Assembly: GCA_029706075.1 (NCBI GenBank)
Contig: JAINUG010000026.1
Span: 6,342,674 to 6,406,673, forward strand
DNA from: Aldrovandia affinis
Taxonomy: Eukaryota; Chordata; Actinopteri; Notacanthiformes; Halosauridae
Length of the DNA: 64,000 nucleotides
Direction: 5' to 3'
Part shown: positions 32,227-43,563 of the stretch, one piece after another
Layout of the letters: each line of letters opens with the position of its first letter
Numbering within the stretch: the stretch's first letter is position 1
The notes under the pieces: model-generated
Told to the model about the DNA's origin: nothing
What the model saw: only the letters and a program-made list of their open reading frames with translations
Databases searched by the model: none
Program-made: the position numbers and the translations under genes

Positions 32227-32426
32227 CACTGGGAAGGAAAAGGTTATTAATATATATATATATATTTTTTTTAAATGTGGAGTAAGTGAGGATACATAGT
32301 GTTGAGCAAGTAGGCAGTGGTGATGACAATTAGCTAGATGTACAGAATTCAGTGGTAGTCTGAAAGGGTGGGTTTTGAGTCTCTTACTTACAGTGCGACG
32401 AGCACTCCCTATCTGGCCTCCCTCGG

Positions 32427-32512
32427 TGGACTCCTGCAGGTAGACTCCTTTGTTTTTGTCCGCCGAGTCTTGACTCCTGCAGGTAGACTCCTTTGTCTTT
32501 GTCCGCCGAGTC
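32427..32512. repeat. 43-bp tandem duplication
   Basis: Two consecutive units share GACTCCTGCAGGTAGACTCC and TTTGTCCGCCGAGTCT with one or two differences. Confidence 0.9.
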
Positions 32513-33699
32513 TCCGCACGGGGAGGCTGCCGCAAAAAGCTGCCACTTTCCAGAACTAACGTTACTTATAAAGCTGATTGGTGCTAGGCACTAAGTGGCA
32601 AATGCCAGCTGATAACAATCAAGACTCATTTACAACTCACTGGTCCCTCCCGCTACTCAGGGAATGCTCAACTACAGAGACAGACGTTACACCTGAAATA
32701 ATTAAACCGATTGAAAGCAGCTAAGTACCGATCAACTTTGAAATAAAACTTCTAAGCAGCGATAAATACTAACAAACACTGGAACATCAGCAACAAGGTA
32801 ATAATTAAGATAACTAAGTAGCGTTAACTGCCACTGCAACCAGTGAACAGGTAGCCAACGCAGTAGCTAAACACAAAATCTAACGCCGGGTAACTTATGA
32901 TTACTAGCATGCAACGTGACGATTCCAACCACGATAGAATGCACACTGGATGATGGACACTGAGGGCCAGATTTACTAAGATAGTAGCAGCATAGGAAAA
33001 CAACACCAATAGAGAAGAAAAACATTTTAAGTGACATCATGAAACAAATTAATTAATTTGGCATGACAAAATGAACAGTAAATGATGTAAAGAAAACAAA
33101 CAACTGATGATGTAAGGAAAATATGACATGACATTAGGAGGCATTCAACAGAAAAACTTGGTGGTCCAACCGAGGAAAGAATATTAGAATAATAAGGAAT
33201 AGAACTGACTAAACTTGTGATGCGAGATGGCCACAGAGCGTCTGAAAGTAAATCTGTATTCACAATTCATTATATATACCCTCCTGACCGCATACGCACA
33301 ATAAGATAATTGTTAAAATTCAGAACAGATTTTTTATACTGACTGCTTTTTTTTGTTTTGCATCAATTTGCATAATTTTACTAGCACCTTGGAAAGCACA
33401 ATACAAAGTTGTGAAATACCTAGGCAATATCAGTGCTCATAAAATACAGCCTGGTTTCAAGAGTTCTTAACATTCTCACTCAAAGTGGAGTCACAATTAA
33501 GTCATGCTTTAATAAATCAAATGGAATACTTAATCGACTTAATTTACCAAATCTCTAGCCTGTTTTAGCACATTCACCCCATGTATGCATATGCATGAAC
33601 AGATTTAACTATTCATCTTAAACCCCGCAAATTACATCCTAATAGCGATTTTGGCCCCAAGACTCATCCCCCTTGATCTATATCTCTAACTCAAGAATT
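32513..33699. other. no gene seen
   Basis: Unassigned AT-rich sequence without motif-bearing frames. Confidence 0.4.
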
Positions 33700-34440
33700 T
33701 GTAACTTCAGACGAGCTGACTTAAATAAAATGATAGAGAATTTAGGTAATATAGATTGGGTAAAACTTCTAGATTGCATAACTGTGAATGAAAATGGACT
33801 ACATTTAAAATGGTTATTGCAGTACAGTGTAAATTCATCCCAAAAGTAAGGAAAAATAGGATAAAAAAACAGTCTCCACAGTGGATGAATAAATCTTTAC
33901 AGGAGATTTTGAGGCAAAAGAAGCGACTGTACAGAGTATATAAAAAGTAAAACTCAGTGAAACAAGGTTGATTATTGTAATATGTGGGCTAAAGCTAAGA
34001 AGAAAATAAGAGCAGCTAAGGCGGTTTGAAATAAAAATTTCCCAAAATGCAAAAAAGAAGGAAGGAACTTTGGTTTATAATAATAAGGATATTGCTAACA
34101 CTAAACAGTTACTTTGTTGAGAGCTTTACTAGAGAAGAGGTTGTAAATGTGTCTAAATATATAGTCAATATACAGAATGCTTTGGGAGGACTTTGAGATA
34201 AGGGATGTGGAAGTACTACAAAAACATAAGACAAATAAGGCAGCAGGCCCTGATCGCATATATCCCAGAGTACTCAAAGAACTTGGCGAAATTATATATA
34301 AACCATTGACAGATATTTTTATGCAATCCATAAACACTGGAGAAATACCAAATGACTGGAAGTACTGGTTGTATAATTCCATTATATAAGAAGGGGACTG
34401 TACTGACCCAGGGAACTATAGGCCTGTCCAACACTTTCTC
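33700..34440 (+). mobile_element. CR1-like LINE fragment, linker and start of reverse transcriptase
   Basis: Encoded pieces include YCNMWAKAKKKIRAAKAV (about 33972-34025), then DVEVLQKHKTNKAAGPDRI and PRVLKELGEIIYKPLTDIF (34205-34317). A frame break occurs around NDWK and then LYKKGTVLTQGTIGLS. The words TATCCCAGAGTACTCAAA and ACTGACCCAGGGAACTATAG match 18029-18120, showing the same family. It is 5'- and 3'-truncated. Confidence 0.7.
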
Positions 34441-34656
34441 ATTCCCAACTCGTCAGATATTGCAGCTTCTGCAAGGGCCCCTTGTCATCCCCTGGAGATG
34501 TGCCAGGAAGCCTTTGGCTTCACTTAATGATGACCTGGGTCCGATTCCCACTTAGGCGGATTTTGACGCCAAGGGCAGACCGTCAAACTGTTGTGACTTA
34601 TTCCAATTTAATTAATTAAAATCACATACACATATACCAAAATATACCAGAAATTA
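34441..34656. other. no gene seen
   Basis: Short unassigned spacer before the Tc1-like element. Confidence 0.4.
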
Positions 34657-34659
34657 CAC

Positions 34660-36049
34660 TGCCCATCCAAAAAAACAGTCACACACTCTAATATTTCGTT
34701 GGACCGCCTTTCGCATTCGCCGTGGCATCGTTTCGATAAGCTTCTGCAATGTCACAACATTTATTTCCGTCCAGAGTTGCATACATTTTTCGCCAAGATC
34801 GTGCATTGATGATGGGAGAGTCGGACCGCTGCGCAAAGTCTTCTCCAGCACATCCCAAAGATTCTCAATGGGGTTAAGGTCTGGACTCTGTGGTGGCCAA
34901 TCCATGTGTGAAAATTATGTCTCATGCTCCCTGAACCAGTCTTTCACAATTTGAGCCCGATGAATCGTGGCATTGTCATCTTGAATATGCCCGTGCCATC
35001 AGGGAAGAAAAATCCATTGATGGAAAAACCTGGTCATTCAGTATATTCAGGTAGTCAGCTGACCTCATTCTTTGGGCACATAACGTTGCTGAACCTAGAC
35101 CTGACCAACTGCAGCAACCCCAGATCATAACACTGCCCCCACAGGCTTGTACGGTAGGCACTAGGCATGATGGGTGCATCACTTCATCCGCCTCTCTTCT
35201 TACCCTGATGCACCCATTGTTATGGATAGAAATCAACATGCGTTGTAATAACCAGGCGTACAATATCGGACGTAACACTAAGCCACTTAATCAATAACCA
35301 CAACCCGTAAGGAGTACCAGTGAAACAGTGGTATAGAAAAGTTAAACATATATTTATTAATATGTATACTGTACATTTAATGATTGTTCTCTCTATTTAT
35401 AACATGAAAGTCCTTTAAAAGACAAAAAAAACAGGTTGTAAGGTCTCACCGGACATCCAGCTAGTGGTTCCAGACCCTCGAAGATGATAGGGGAGGTCTT
35501 CTCCTCGGAGTTCCCAAAATTGTATTACGAATAGCAATTATTTATTAATTAGCAACTAAGCGGATAATCAGAGTAACGCAATCACCAAGCTGTAATTAAC
35601 AATGTCGTAAAGGGAATTGATGACATTCAGGTGGCAACCACTATATATTGTCCCGCATCTTTTTAAAAGTCTCCTCAGTGATGTAGCCAAGCGATGTCCA
35701 GCCGCATCTTCTGACGTCACATTGCTTGGAGGGTTCCCCTGGAAACCATGTGCGTCCTCAAGCAGGTCCCAGCAGGGCAGTGACGTCATCTCCACCTAAA
35801 GGGGATAAATCAAGGAAACACAGCAGCACGCAAATCCAAAAGGAAACACAAAGTAGTGCTAATACAAAGTAAAGGGACGTAACACCCATCACTCTGGAAC
35901 AGGGTAAATCTGGACTCTTCAGACGACATGACCTTCTTCCATTGCTCCAGAGTCCAATCTTTATGCTCCCTATCAAATTGAAGCCTTTTTTTCCGATTAG
36001 CCTCACTGACAAGTGGTTTTCTTAAGGCTACACAGCAGTTTAGTCCCAA
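34660..36049 (-). pseudogene. Tc1-like transposase, catalytic part, broken
   Basis: After VALRKPLVSEANRKKRLQF (36027-35970) comes WKKVMSSEESRFTLF (about 35935-35893). In Tc1 the first catalytic Asp lies in an SDE motif; here it reads SEE. The solo LTR interrupts next. The frame resumes at 35212 with GCIRVRREADEVMHPSCLVP and GGSVMIWGCCSWSGLG. The second Asp motif (QDDNATIHRA) is readable in another frame at about 34985. The third (WPPQSPDLNPIENLWDVLEK, Glu present) lies at 34902-34843. Confidence 0.8.
35218..35884. mobile_element. solo LTR, copy 1, inside the Tc1-like element
   Basis: The 667-bp sequence from TGTTATGG to GACGTAACA is flanked by perfect 5-bp duplications CCCAT (35213-35217 and 35885-35889). 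It closely matches 45003-45670. No internal retroelement sequence is attached, so it is a recombination product of a complete element. Orientation is uncertain from the LTR alone. Confidence 0.9.
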
Positions 36050-36064
36050 TCCCTTGAGTTCTCT

Positions 36065-36397
36065 TCACATTGTGCGTGTGGAAATGCTCTTACTTTCATT
36101 ATTAAACATAGCCGTGAGTTCTACTGTTGATTTTTTACGATATGATTTCACCAAACGTTTAAGTGATCGCCGATCACGATCATTCAAGATTTTTTTCCGA
36201 CCACATTTCTTCCTCGAAGATGATGGTTCACCACTATCCTTCCAGGTTTTAATAATGCGTTGGACAGTTCTTAACTCAATTTTAGTAGTTTCAGCAATCT
36301 CCTTAGTTGTTTTCTTTGCTTGATGCAGGCCAATAATTTGACCCTTCTGAAACAGATTAACATCTTTTCCACGACCACAGGATATGTCTTCCGACAT
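36065..36397 (-). pseudogene. Tc1-like transposase, DNA-binding part
   Basis: The frame starts MSEDISCGRGKDVNLFQKGQ and shows two helix-turn-helix regions: QIIGLHQAKKTTKEIAETT (first) and DRDRRSLKRLVKSYRKK (second), with the basic GRKKILN-type linker between them. This is the paired-like domain that binds the terminal repeats. The frame is lost after STRTM. Confidence 0.85.
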
Positions 36398-36560
36398 GGT
36401 TGTTTAAGAAATGAGAAGCTACTCACTGCATCAGTTAGGGTTAAATAACTTGTTGCCAGCTAAAACATATTAATCACTGCAGTAATTATCCAATGGAAGG
36501 CTCTTACCTATTTGCTTAGTTAAATCCAGGTGGTGACTTTTTTGGGGGCCAGGCAGTGTA

Positions 36561-37104
36561 TTTCATTTACTATACACGGAAAATGATTTTAAAAATATTG
36601 AATAGCAACCAACAATATAGATGCTGGGTGACATAGTTTATTTGGAGTGTGTAATTAATATTTTTAAAAAGCATGACATGGGCCTCCCGTGTGGTCCAGT
36701 GGTTACAACATTCGATGCTTATACATTCTATGCTTATATATTTCCCTTAATATATTAACATTATTTTCTGAGTCGTTAGAGTCCTCTGCTGGTTCCTTTG
36801 TCCCATGTGAAATTACTCTATTATTTTAATGCTATAAAGGTGAGTTGACAGGTATACTTGCTTTTTTACAAAGGTTTTAAAGTCTATTGTACTGACAGTA
36901 CATCAAACTCCGTTGTTTGCGGAGATTCTGCAAACAACGAAGGATTGACTGTGGACTGTGGTCATTCTAAATGATATATTTAAGGTTGCAAATATCCAGA
37001 TGTTTTGTGTTGTGCTTTAGATTACATATAAATGTAACATGTCACTACAACACCTTAATGCGCAGAATATTCAACTAACAAAACAAAGAGCAGGGTGCAC
37101 ATAC
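36561..37104. other. no gene; possible SINE head
   Basis: GGGCCTCCCGTGTGGTCCAGTG at about 36682 resembles the 5' A-box end of a tRNA-derived SINE, but the B box and tail are not seen. The rest is AT-rich. Confidence 0.35.
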
Positions 37105-37626
37105 ATTTTTTAAGCATATAGCAGACGCTCTTATCCCGAGCGACTTATGAGATGTGCATTAATACATTAAGAACAATCATAGTTCGCACAAGAGTTCAGT
37201 GCAGTAATACAGCGATAGACATTGTTGTTGGCAGCTGCATACCATCCATCCATCCATTGTCTAAGCCGCTTATTCCTGGTCAGGGTCGCGGGGGGGGGCT
37301 GGAGCCTATCCCAGCATGCGTTCCGGGCGAGAGGCAGGAATACACCCTGGACAGGTCGCCAATCCATCGCAGGGCACACACACCATTCACTCACACACTC
37401 ATACCTACGGGCAATTTAGACTCTCCAATTAGCCCAACGTGCATGTCTTTGGACTGTGGGAGGAAACCGGAGTACCCGGAGGAAACCCACACGGACACGG
37501 GGAGAACATGCAAACTCCACACAGAAAGGCCCCCGGCCTGGATTCGAACCCGAGACCTTCTTGCTGTGAGGCGACAGTGCTATCCACTGCACCACCGTGC
37601 CGCCCCAGCTGCATACCATACCTGTA
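37105..37626 (-). repeat. fish SINE/LINE-tail repeat, split by a SINE
   Basis: The minus strand ends AAGAGCGTCTGCTATATGC, the tail module. The body (to 37245, continuing at 37620) matches 32071-32226. The insertion at 37246-37606 divides it. Confidence 0.8.
37246..37606 (-). mobile_element. tRNA-derived SINE, copy 1
   Basis: On the minus strand it starts GGGGCGGCACGGTGGTGCAG (A-box region), has the B-box GGGTTCGAATCCAG and runs through CCTTTCTGTGTGGAGTTTGC and TTTGGACTGTGGGAGG-complement words to a GATGG repeat tail. A 13-bp duplication AGCTGCATACCAT lies at 37233-37245 and 37607-37619. It is very similar to 59356-59720. RNA polymerase III would read it from the right. Confidence 0.9.
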
Positions 37627-38755
37627 TATATCCATGTCAACGTTAGCTAAGCCAAACTATTGATATCTATTGATGCTAGCTAGCTAGCAACCTGGTATCA
37701 CGGCCAAATAAAGCTATATAGATAGCTAGCATCATTTGTTTGACACAGTATAAAATTAACCAGCTTCAGGAAAGATTGGCTGAAGAAGTTTGAAGGTACA
37801 GGAATTTCCCTGTTTTCATGAAAACTTTACCGACCTTGTTCAATACATTTACGCCTACTAGTGTACAGAAGTGTAAGGACACCATGTCGCATAGGTTGCG
37901 CAGAAGTATAAATTGCCGAGTGTTTACGACATGTTGCATTGTGCGAACCGCGAAGATGCCACACAGAGTGAACAGAGAAAACAACACAGAGGAGAGAGTG
38001 GCAATGTACACCACCATAAAGCAATTTTCAGGTGTTCAGCTGGCTGTGAGAGTATAATCAAGCCTCTATTCCCCTGCTGCCATCTCTGTTATTGTTTTTC
38101 TAAAGTAAAGTCTTCCCTGGTCCCTGGGATGGCTCCAATAAATTTCCACTGTGAGGTGTCAAGTCAATTTTAGAAATGATTGGCTGAAACACAACAACCC
38201 CCAAACACCCACCATATCCCCTTCCCATTCCGCATTGTCAAAAAAGAAAACAAATATCTGTAAAAAGCAGCCTAAAACCCTGTTTGTAAGTATGACCATG
38301 GCTTTCAGAATCTTTGTTTCAAAACCTGAGCTCTCTCTATTGGAGGCAAACATGGACAAGGCACAGTATTAATCACAGATAGAACTTGTTGTAGACTGTA
38401 GTAGAAAAACAACTTGTTTTTCACACATGAATTTCAGTGTCATTTAATGGTTGATGCAAATCGACAGTTAAATTGAAGGAACAGCTGAATTTGGCATACT
38501 TTATGTACCGTTCCGTACACCCTACATGAGGATTTATTTCGAGTTTGAATTGCACATCGCACCAGGTGCTGTTTATTGGATTTCCCCCCACCCATATTGC
38601 TCTGAGGAATGCCTCTCTCTCTCACCCTCTCTGCAAGTGGACTGTGTGATAATAACAAACTGACACCAGGAGTTATTGCGTTATTATTGTATTGCGTGAA
38701 TAATGTGCATTTTCCATCATGTACACCTATTTTACGAGATGAAGCGAGCTAAACT
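37627..38755. other. no gene seen
   Basis: No recognised family. A frame at 37818-38057 has no domain signal. Confidence 0.4.
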
Positions 38756-38935
38756 CTATAATGATGCACCTTTCTTTGAGCCGCCAGGAATGCGAGCACC
38801 GCCGCTACATTTGATTGAGAGAAAGAGTGCACGAGAGAGAGAGATAATGGAGGCTTTATGCTCGTAGCCACCGTGTCCACTCTTAGCTTGAAAATTGACA
38901 GGAGCAGAAACGACAGCCTCGCAGCCTGCTTGGAG
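38756..38935 (+). other. candidate untranslated first exon with splice donor
   Basis: This stretch is less AT-rich than its neighbours, has several CpGs (GAGCCGCC, AATGCGAGCACCGCCGC) and ends TTGGAG/GTAAGC, a good splice donor. An ATG at about 38847 opens a six-codon frame ending in TAG, like an upstream open frame. I do not recognise the gene and no repeat partner is in the window. It could equally be non-genic. Confidence 0.25.
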
Positions 38936-39189
38936 GTAAGCGGCAATCTTACCAGAAATGATGTGTTTTATTTGTAAAAACAAGAAAGGCTGGGATTGGA
39001 AGCGGGGCACCCTGCTGGCCTAGTACACATTCAGGCAATAAACACAGTGCAGAAGGATGACACTACGTAGGGGCTTGCTCTCTTTTGATGGCTTATTTCT
39101 ACTTAATTCCAGTCTCCTCACCGTAGAGACGGAATAAACACCTTTAACTACTCTAGACTGGTCAGACTGCAATTGACTGAAAATTACAG
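38936..39189. other. no gene seen
   Basis: Unassigned spacer. Confidence 0.4.
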
Positions 39190-39870
39190 ACTTGTCAGCT
39201 ATCTATGAAGTGAAGATTACTGATAAAAAGCTACAGATTTTTAACACCAACATACAAACTGCCCTTGATGTATGTATGCCCATTCTAAGGGGGGGGGGGA
39301 AACAACAGCACTAGACAAGCCATGGATAACAAAATAATTAAAAACGGCTAAAGGCAGAACATCTTCGATAGATGGGGAAAACAGAAATAGAAGAGATTCA
39401 GAAAGTTTAAAGGCTCATTTGAAGAGCAGAGAAAAATGAATAAAAAATGAATAAGAAATGTAATTCAAGCCCTCAAAAACAAATACCCAAAGAAATGGTG
39501 GGACTTCATAAACAAAGTGCTGGGTCAATGAAAATCATCATGATCAAAATCACCAGGAGGGATGATACAGATTGATGGCATGGAAAATTATGATGTAGGA
39601 TCATTATTTGTTGAGGCATGGACATCACCTTTCTGTGCAATCTTTCCTCTTCCTATGCCTGTTGGGGAGGAAGGACTATGCAACATTGATTGAATGAAAC
39701 AAGCTGTCAAAGCTTGGCAAAGTCCAGAAATGTTTTAGAATGAGAACTCATGCCAACAGTCCAATAAGAATACAAAAAATCAGTATGCATTCATACCAAA
39801 ACGCAGTACAACTAATGTATTTGTCAGAGCCACACACCCCCAAAAAATCTAGGTAAAGCAACCAACTATG
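39190..39870 (+). mobile_element. degraded LINE, linker and reverse-transcriptase start
   Basis: Pieces in order are ITDKKLQIFNTNIQTALDV (about 39218-39275), LDKPWITK (about 39312), a frame with a KNKYPKKWWDFINKVLGQ-like reading (about 39477-39530), and QYAFIPKRSTTNVFV (about 39780-39825). The last is the conserved motif in which LINE reverse transcriptases read QxxFxxxRST. Frameshifts and stops are frequent. A G-run interrupts it at 39290-39298. Confidence 0.55.
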
Positions 39871-40131
39871 ATCAAGCTGGGATCTGGTGTGAGATACGGC
39901 TAAGGCAGGGGTCTTCAACCGAGGGAGCATAGTGGCACTGCATGGGGTCCCTGACAGGGCTTAATACATATACACAGTACCCTCGAAAATTATTCACACC
40001 AGTATAAAAGAATATCATTTCCCCATTTTTTTGGAGAATACAATATAGCTCATTATATTGTATTGTTTATTTCATACAACCTTTTCTGCGAATATTTATC
40101 AAGGGTGCAAACACTGTTGTGTTTGTGAGAC

Positions 40132-40168
40132 GACTGTGTGTGTCTGTGTGTCTGTGTGTGTGTGTGTA
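40132..40168. repeat. (TG)n microsatellite
   Basis: A TG-rich run with TC interruptions, directly left of the Tc1-like end at 40171. Confidence 0.9.
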
Positions 40169-40170
40169 TA

Positions 40171-40870
40171 CAATGGGTATAAAAAGTATTCACCATCTTT
40201 GGCATGTTTAATTTCTTATTTCATTGAATCAAAATTGATTTAATTGGGATTTCTTGCTACTGATCAACACAAAATACTCTAATGTCTATGTGAAAAAAAA
40301 AATACTTCCAAGCTTTTTCCAAATAATGTATCAATAAAAAACATAATTGATTCCATAACTATTCACACCCCTTGGCTTAATACTTAGTAGAAGCACCTTT
40401 AGCTGCAGTTACAGCTTTGAGTCTATTTGGGGTAAGTCTTTACTAGTTTTGCATGTCTGGACACAGCAATTTTTGCCCAATCTTCTTTACAAAATTGCTC
40501 AGGCTCCATCAGGTTGGATGGGGACAGTTGGTGAACAGCAATTTTCAAATATTTCCACAGATTATCAATGGGATTGAGGTCTGGGCTTTGTCTGGGCCAC
40601 TCCAGGACATTGGCTGTTATTTTTAAACCACTACAATGTCATTGTCCTGCTGGAATATAAATCTTACCCCAAGTCCTAGGTCTCAGCAGTGTTAGGCTTG
40701 CGCCTAATGTTGAGGCCAAAAGTTAAATCTTGGTCTCATCAGACCATAGAATCTTCCTCCACTTGGTTTGAGAGTCTCCCACATGCCTTCTGGCAAAGTG
40801 CTGAACTTGAATAAAAAGCACACTATTAAACCTGCACAGACAAGAAATTCCCTCCTGAAAGAAAATAAGT
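40171..40870 (-). mobile_element. second Tc1-like transposon, 3' half
   Basis: The left end CAATGGGTATAAAAAGTATT follows TA (40169-40170). On the minus strand KWRKILWSDETKI (about 40758-40720) gives the first catalytic Asp. Later ECPRQSPDLNPIDNLWKYLK-like residues (about 40612-40550) give the third catalytic position as Asp rather than the usual Glu. The second Asp region lies in the poorly conserved gap. The N-terminal DNA-binding half and right end are missing. Confidence 0.75.
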
Positions 40871-40890
40871 AAATGGAATAGAAGTGAATT

Positions 40891-40962
40891 GCTGTGTCGC
40901 ACAATGGTTAAGAGGCTAGAACTAAACAAGAGGTTCAAATCCTGGGTGAGGCAAATGCCACT
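40891..40962 (+). mobile_element. tRNA-derived SINE head
   Basis: GCTGTGTCGCACAATGGTTA (A-box region) and GAGGTTCAAATCCTGGG (B box) are spaced as in a SINE promoter. The body and tail beyond about 40962 are not identified. Confidence 0.5.
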
Positions 40963-41340
40963 AATGCTAAGCTGGTTTTTACACATTTATTTTTCTCAGG
41001 TACCCAACCTGAACATTTTCAGTCAATATCTGGCTTTACAGAGGACAATGCATATGCTCTGTAAATTTCTCAGGAAATGGGTGGCAGAAGTTGGGGGAAA
41101 TTGCTTACTAGACCTAGCTTATTTTATTTTATTTTATTTAGCCTTTATTTAACCAGGTCGGTCCCATTGAGACACAATGATCTCTTTTCCAAGGGAAGCC
41201 TGGCCAAGACAGCAGCTTTAAAACATTGAGTTTCAACAGTTAAAACAAACAGTGCAAAATTACATAAAACACCAAGTCAAACAACAAAAAATAAACCAAA
41301 TATAATCTGATCAAATCAATAGAGCTAGATAATGGGGCTT

Positions 41341-41700
41341 TCATGAACAAGAACAAGAACGGTATGAGGCCGATTCTATGTTACTCATAACATTTTTGAA
41401 TGTTCCTAAAGAAATAAGATCCTTCAAGTTCAGGGTGCTCTGCAGTGAATTCCAGGCAGAAGGTGCGAAGTACATGAAAGAGTGCTTGCCGAATTCAGTG
41501 CGAACCCTGGGGACACTTAACAGATAACAATCGTTGGAACGTAGGGAGTAAGTGCTCTGGGTTCTCGAAATATAACCACACAAATATTGGGGGAGTACAC
41601 CTAAAATGGCTTTATACACAAGAATGTGCAGCCAATGAGGGCCACTCAACTCTGCCATATAGGGTACAATGGTGAGTGAGGGCTTTACAACCTGTAACAA
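41341..41700 (-). pseudogene. LINE C-terminal region
   Basis: The frame includes AELSGPHWLHILVYKAILG, YSLRSNDCYLLSVPRVRTEF and FMYFAPSAWNSLQSTLNLKD, the typical C-terminus of fish LINEs. It ends 200 bases before the 3' tail. Confidence 0.8.
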
Positions 41701-41965
41701 ACCTCAGGGCACCGTGATACACAGAGTCCAGAGATTGCAGACATTTGGCAGGGGCATGCATATAAAGAAGGTCGCCATAATCCAGTAGGGAAGAAAGGTG
41801 GCACCAACCAACTTCTTCCTGGCAGCAAATGTAAAGGATGTTCTGTGGCGATAAAAGAAACCCAGCTTAAGCTTTAATTTCTTGATCAGGTTCTCTATAT
41901 GAGATTTAAAAGAAACCGATCATCAATTAAAACACCCAGATACTTGTAGCAAGGCACAAAATCAA

Positions 41966-42656
41966 TCACATTTCCTTGTAGGGAGAATACACTGGGAGGG
42001 GCTCAGGTATCTTCCTGCCATTTGAAAAGATCATGCAATTGGTTTTGGAAACGTTTAAAACAAGTTTCAGTTCTACAAGCTGACGTTCCACAGAGTTAAA
42101 AGCAGCCTGTAGGTAGCCAAGGGCCTCAGCAAGGGTGGAACCACAACAGTAAATGACAGTATCGTCAGCATAGAAATGGAAATTGGCATCAGGGACATTT
42201 CTGCCAAGTACATCCACATAAATAGTAAACAAAATTGGACCCAAAACAGAGCCCTGGGGCACACCAGAGGAGACATTTAACATTGTAGAAGAACTACCAT
42301 TAAAATGTGTACATTGCATTCTGTCTGACAGATAGTTATCAAACCAACCAACTGCTTGTTTTGACAGACCAATATTCAACAATCTTTGTTTCAGGATGGA
42401 ATGATCCACAGTGTCAAAGGCCTTGGAGAGGTCAACAAAGAGGGCTGTGCAGAATTTGTTGTTGTCCAGTCACTCTATTAGGTCGTTTGTGACTTTTAAG
42501 GAGGCTGTGATGGTACTGTGTTGCTTCCTGAAACCAGATTGATATGGGGGAGAGAATATTGTTTGTTTGGAGAAAGTCCTTCAACTGATCATTTATCAAC
42601 CTTTCAAGGACCTTTGACAGAATGCACAACTTCGAGATTGGCCGATAGTTATTCAA
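41966..42656 (-). pseudogene. LINE reverse transcriptase with YADD
   Basis: The upstream frame gives NNYRPISKLCILSKVLERL and IWFQEATQYHHSLLK. The first catalytic Asp region lies in the frame break. The next frame gives SGVPQGSVLGPILFTIYVDV and FYADDTVIYC, the active site. It continues with LKLVLNVSKTNCMIF. The order is normal for an L2/CR1-group LINE. Confidence 0.85.
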
Positions 42657-42788
42657 ACAGGTAGGATCCCCTCCTTTTAAAAGAGGAAGAACATGAGCAA
42701 CCTTCCAAATCGCAGGAATGCAATTGTTAGTGATGGTAAGGTTGAAAATACATTGGATAGGTTTAGCAATGAAATCAGCAGCTAACTT

Positions 42789-43373
42789 TTAAAAACGAGG
42801 TTCTAACCCATCTGGGCCTGCGGATTTCGTAATATCCAAAGAAAGGAGAGCTCTATGGACTTCTTCCACTGTGAACAATGTAAAACAAAAAGAATGACCA
42901 GCAGGTATGTGACCAGCACCTGTAGCAGAAGGCACTGAACCTGCGGCTGGTGAGTCAATTTGGGGAGAAGAACGAGAGAACAGAGAGCCAGAGGCAATAA
43001 AATGCTTATTAAAGCAGTCAAGCATGGAAGCCCTATCAGATATAGTAATGTCATTGTAAACAATGCTGGATGGGAGGTCACTATGATTCTCATGTGCTGA
43101 AATGGATTTAATCACCTTCCAAAATGTTTTGGGGTCATTTAAATTTTCCGTTGTTGCTGAGAGATAGAAGTTGGATTTGGCTTTTTTGATCAGAAAAGTA
43201 AAGCGATTTCTGAGTTGCCTGAAAGTAAGCCAATCAGCCTCGGACCCGGTGTTTCTGGCTGTGGCCCAAGCCAGATTTCTATTTTGCAGAAGGTCAGATA
43301 GCTCAGGTGTGAACCAAGGGTTGTCTCTCCCTTTTATTTTATACCTTAGCATCTGTGTAAATAATAAAAGCAA
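42789..43373 (-). pseudogene. LINE linker and start of reverse transcriptase
   Basis: The 194-residue frame contains KGRDNPWFTPELSDLLQNRN, WLTFRQLRNRFTFLIKKAKS, NDPKTFWKVIKSIS and SLDITKSAGPDGLEPRF. These are the region between endonuclease and reverse transcriptase and the first reverse-transcriptase block. It is interrupted by a stop after EPRF. Confidence 0.85.
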
Positions 43374-43375
43374 AT

Positions 43376-43558
43376 TTTAATAAATATATATATGAAATAT
43401 TTACAATGAAACTTTCCTGCTGTGTGGGCACTTTATTCTGTGGTTGGTTGTTTCTTTCAGTTGAGTCAGTTATCGGCTTCAACACTTTTTGGTGTGAGGC
43501 AAGGCATATTACCATGGTAACCCCAGCCTAAAAAAAGTGTTTGAAACTTTGGCAAGGA
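43376..43558. other. spacer, no gene
   Basis: Short AT-rich stretch left of the gypsy element. Confidence 0.5.
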
Positions 43559-43563
43559 GTTGG

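Larger units (their letters stand above)
34657..36558 (-). mobile_element. Tc1-like transposon, split by a solo LTR
   Basis: The ends are CACTGCC (34657) and GGCAGTG (36558), each next to a TA dinucleotide (34655-34656, 36559-36560), the Tc1/mariner target duplication. Subtracting the solo LTR and its repeat leaves about 1.23 kb, slightly short for an autonomous Tc1. The transposase is read right to left in several broken frames. Confidence 0.85.
41111..43375 (-). mobile_element. 5'-truncated LINE on the minus strand
   Basis: The 3' end is GGTTAAATAAAGGCTAAAT followed by AAAAT repeats (41150-41111). Reading leftward from 43375 it encodes the endonuclease-to-reverse-transcriptase linker, the reverse transcriptase with YADD and the C-terminal end. 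Frame breaks occur near 42790, 42430 and 41970, so no full protein is possible. The endonuclease domain is absent because of 5' truncation. Confidence 0.85.

Noticed and set aside
37152-37663. Open frames on both strands of 70-160 codons
   Set aside because: They lie in the SINE and its host repeat; the same frames recur at 59332-59744 because the SINE is repeated.
40891-40962. A tRNA gene
   Set aside because: The promoter words fit a SINE head; acceptor stem pairing is not seen.
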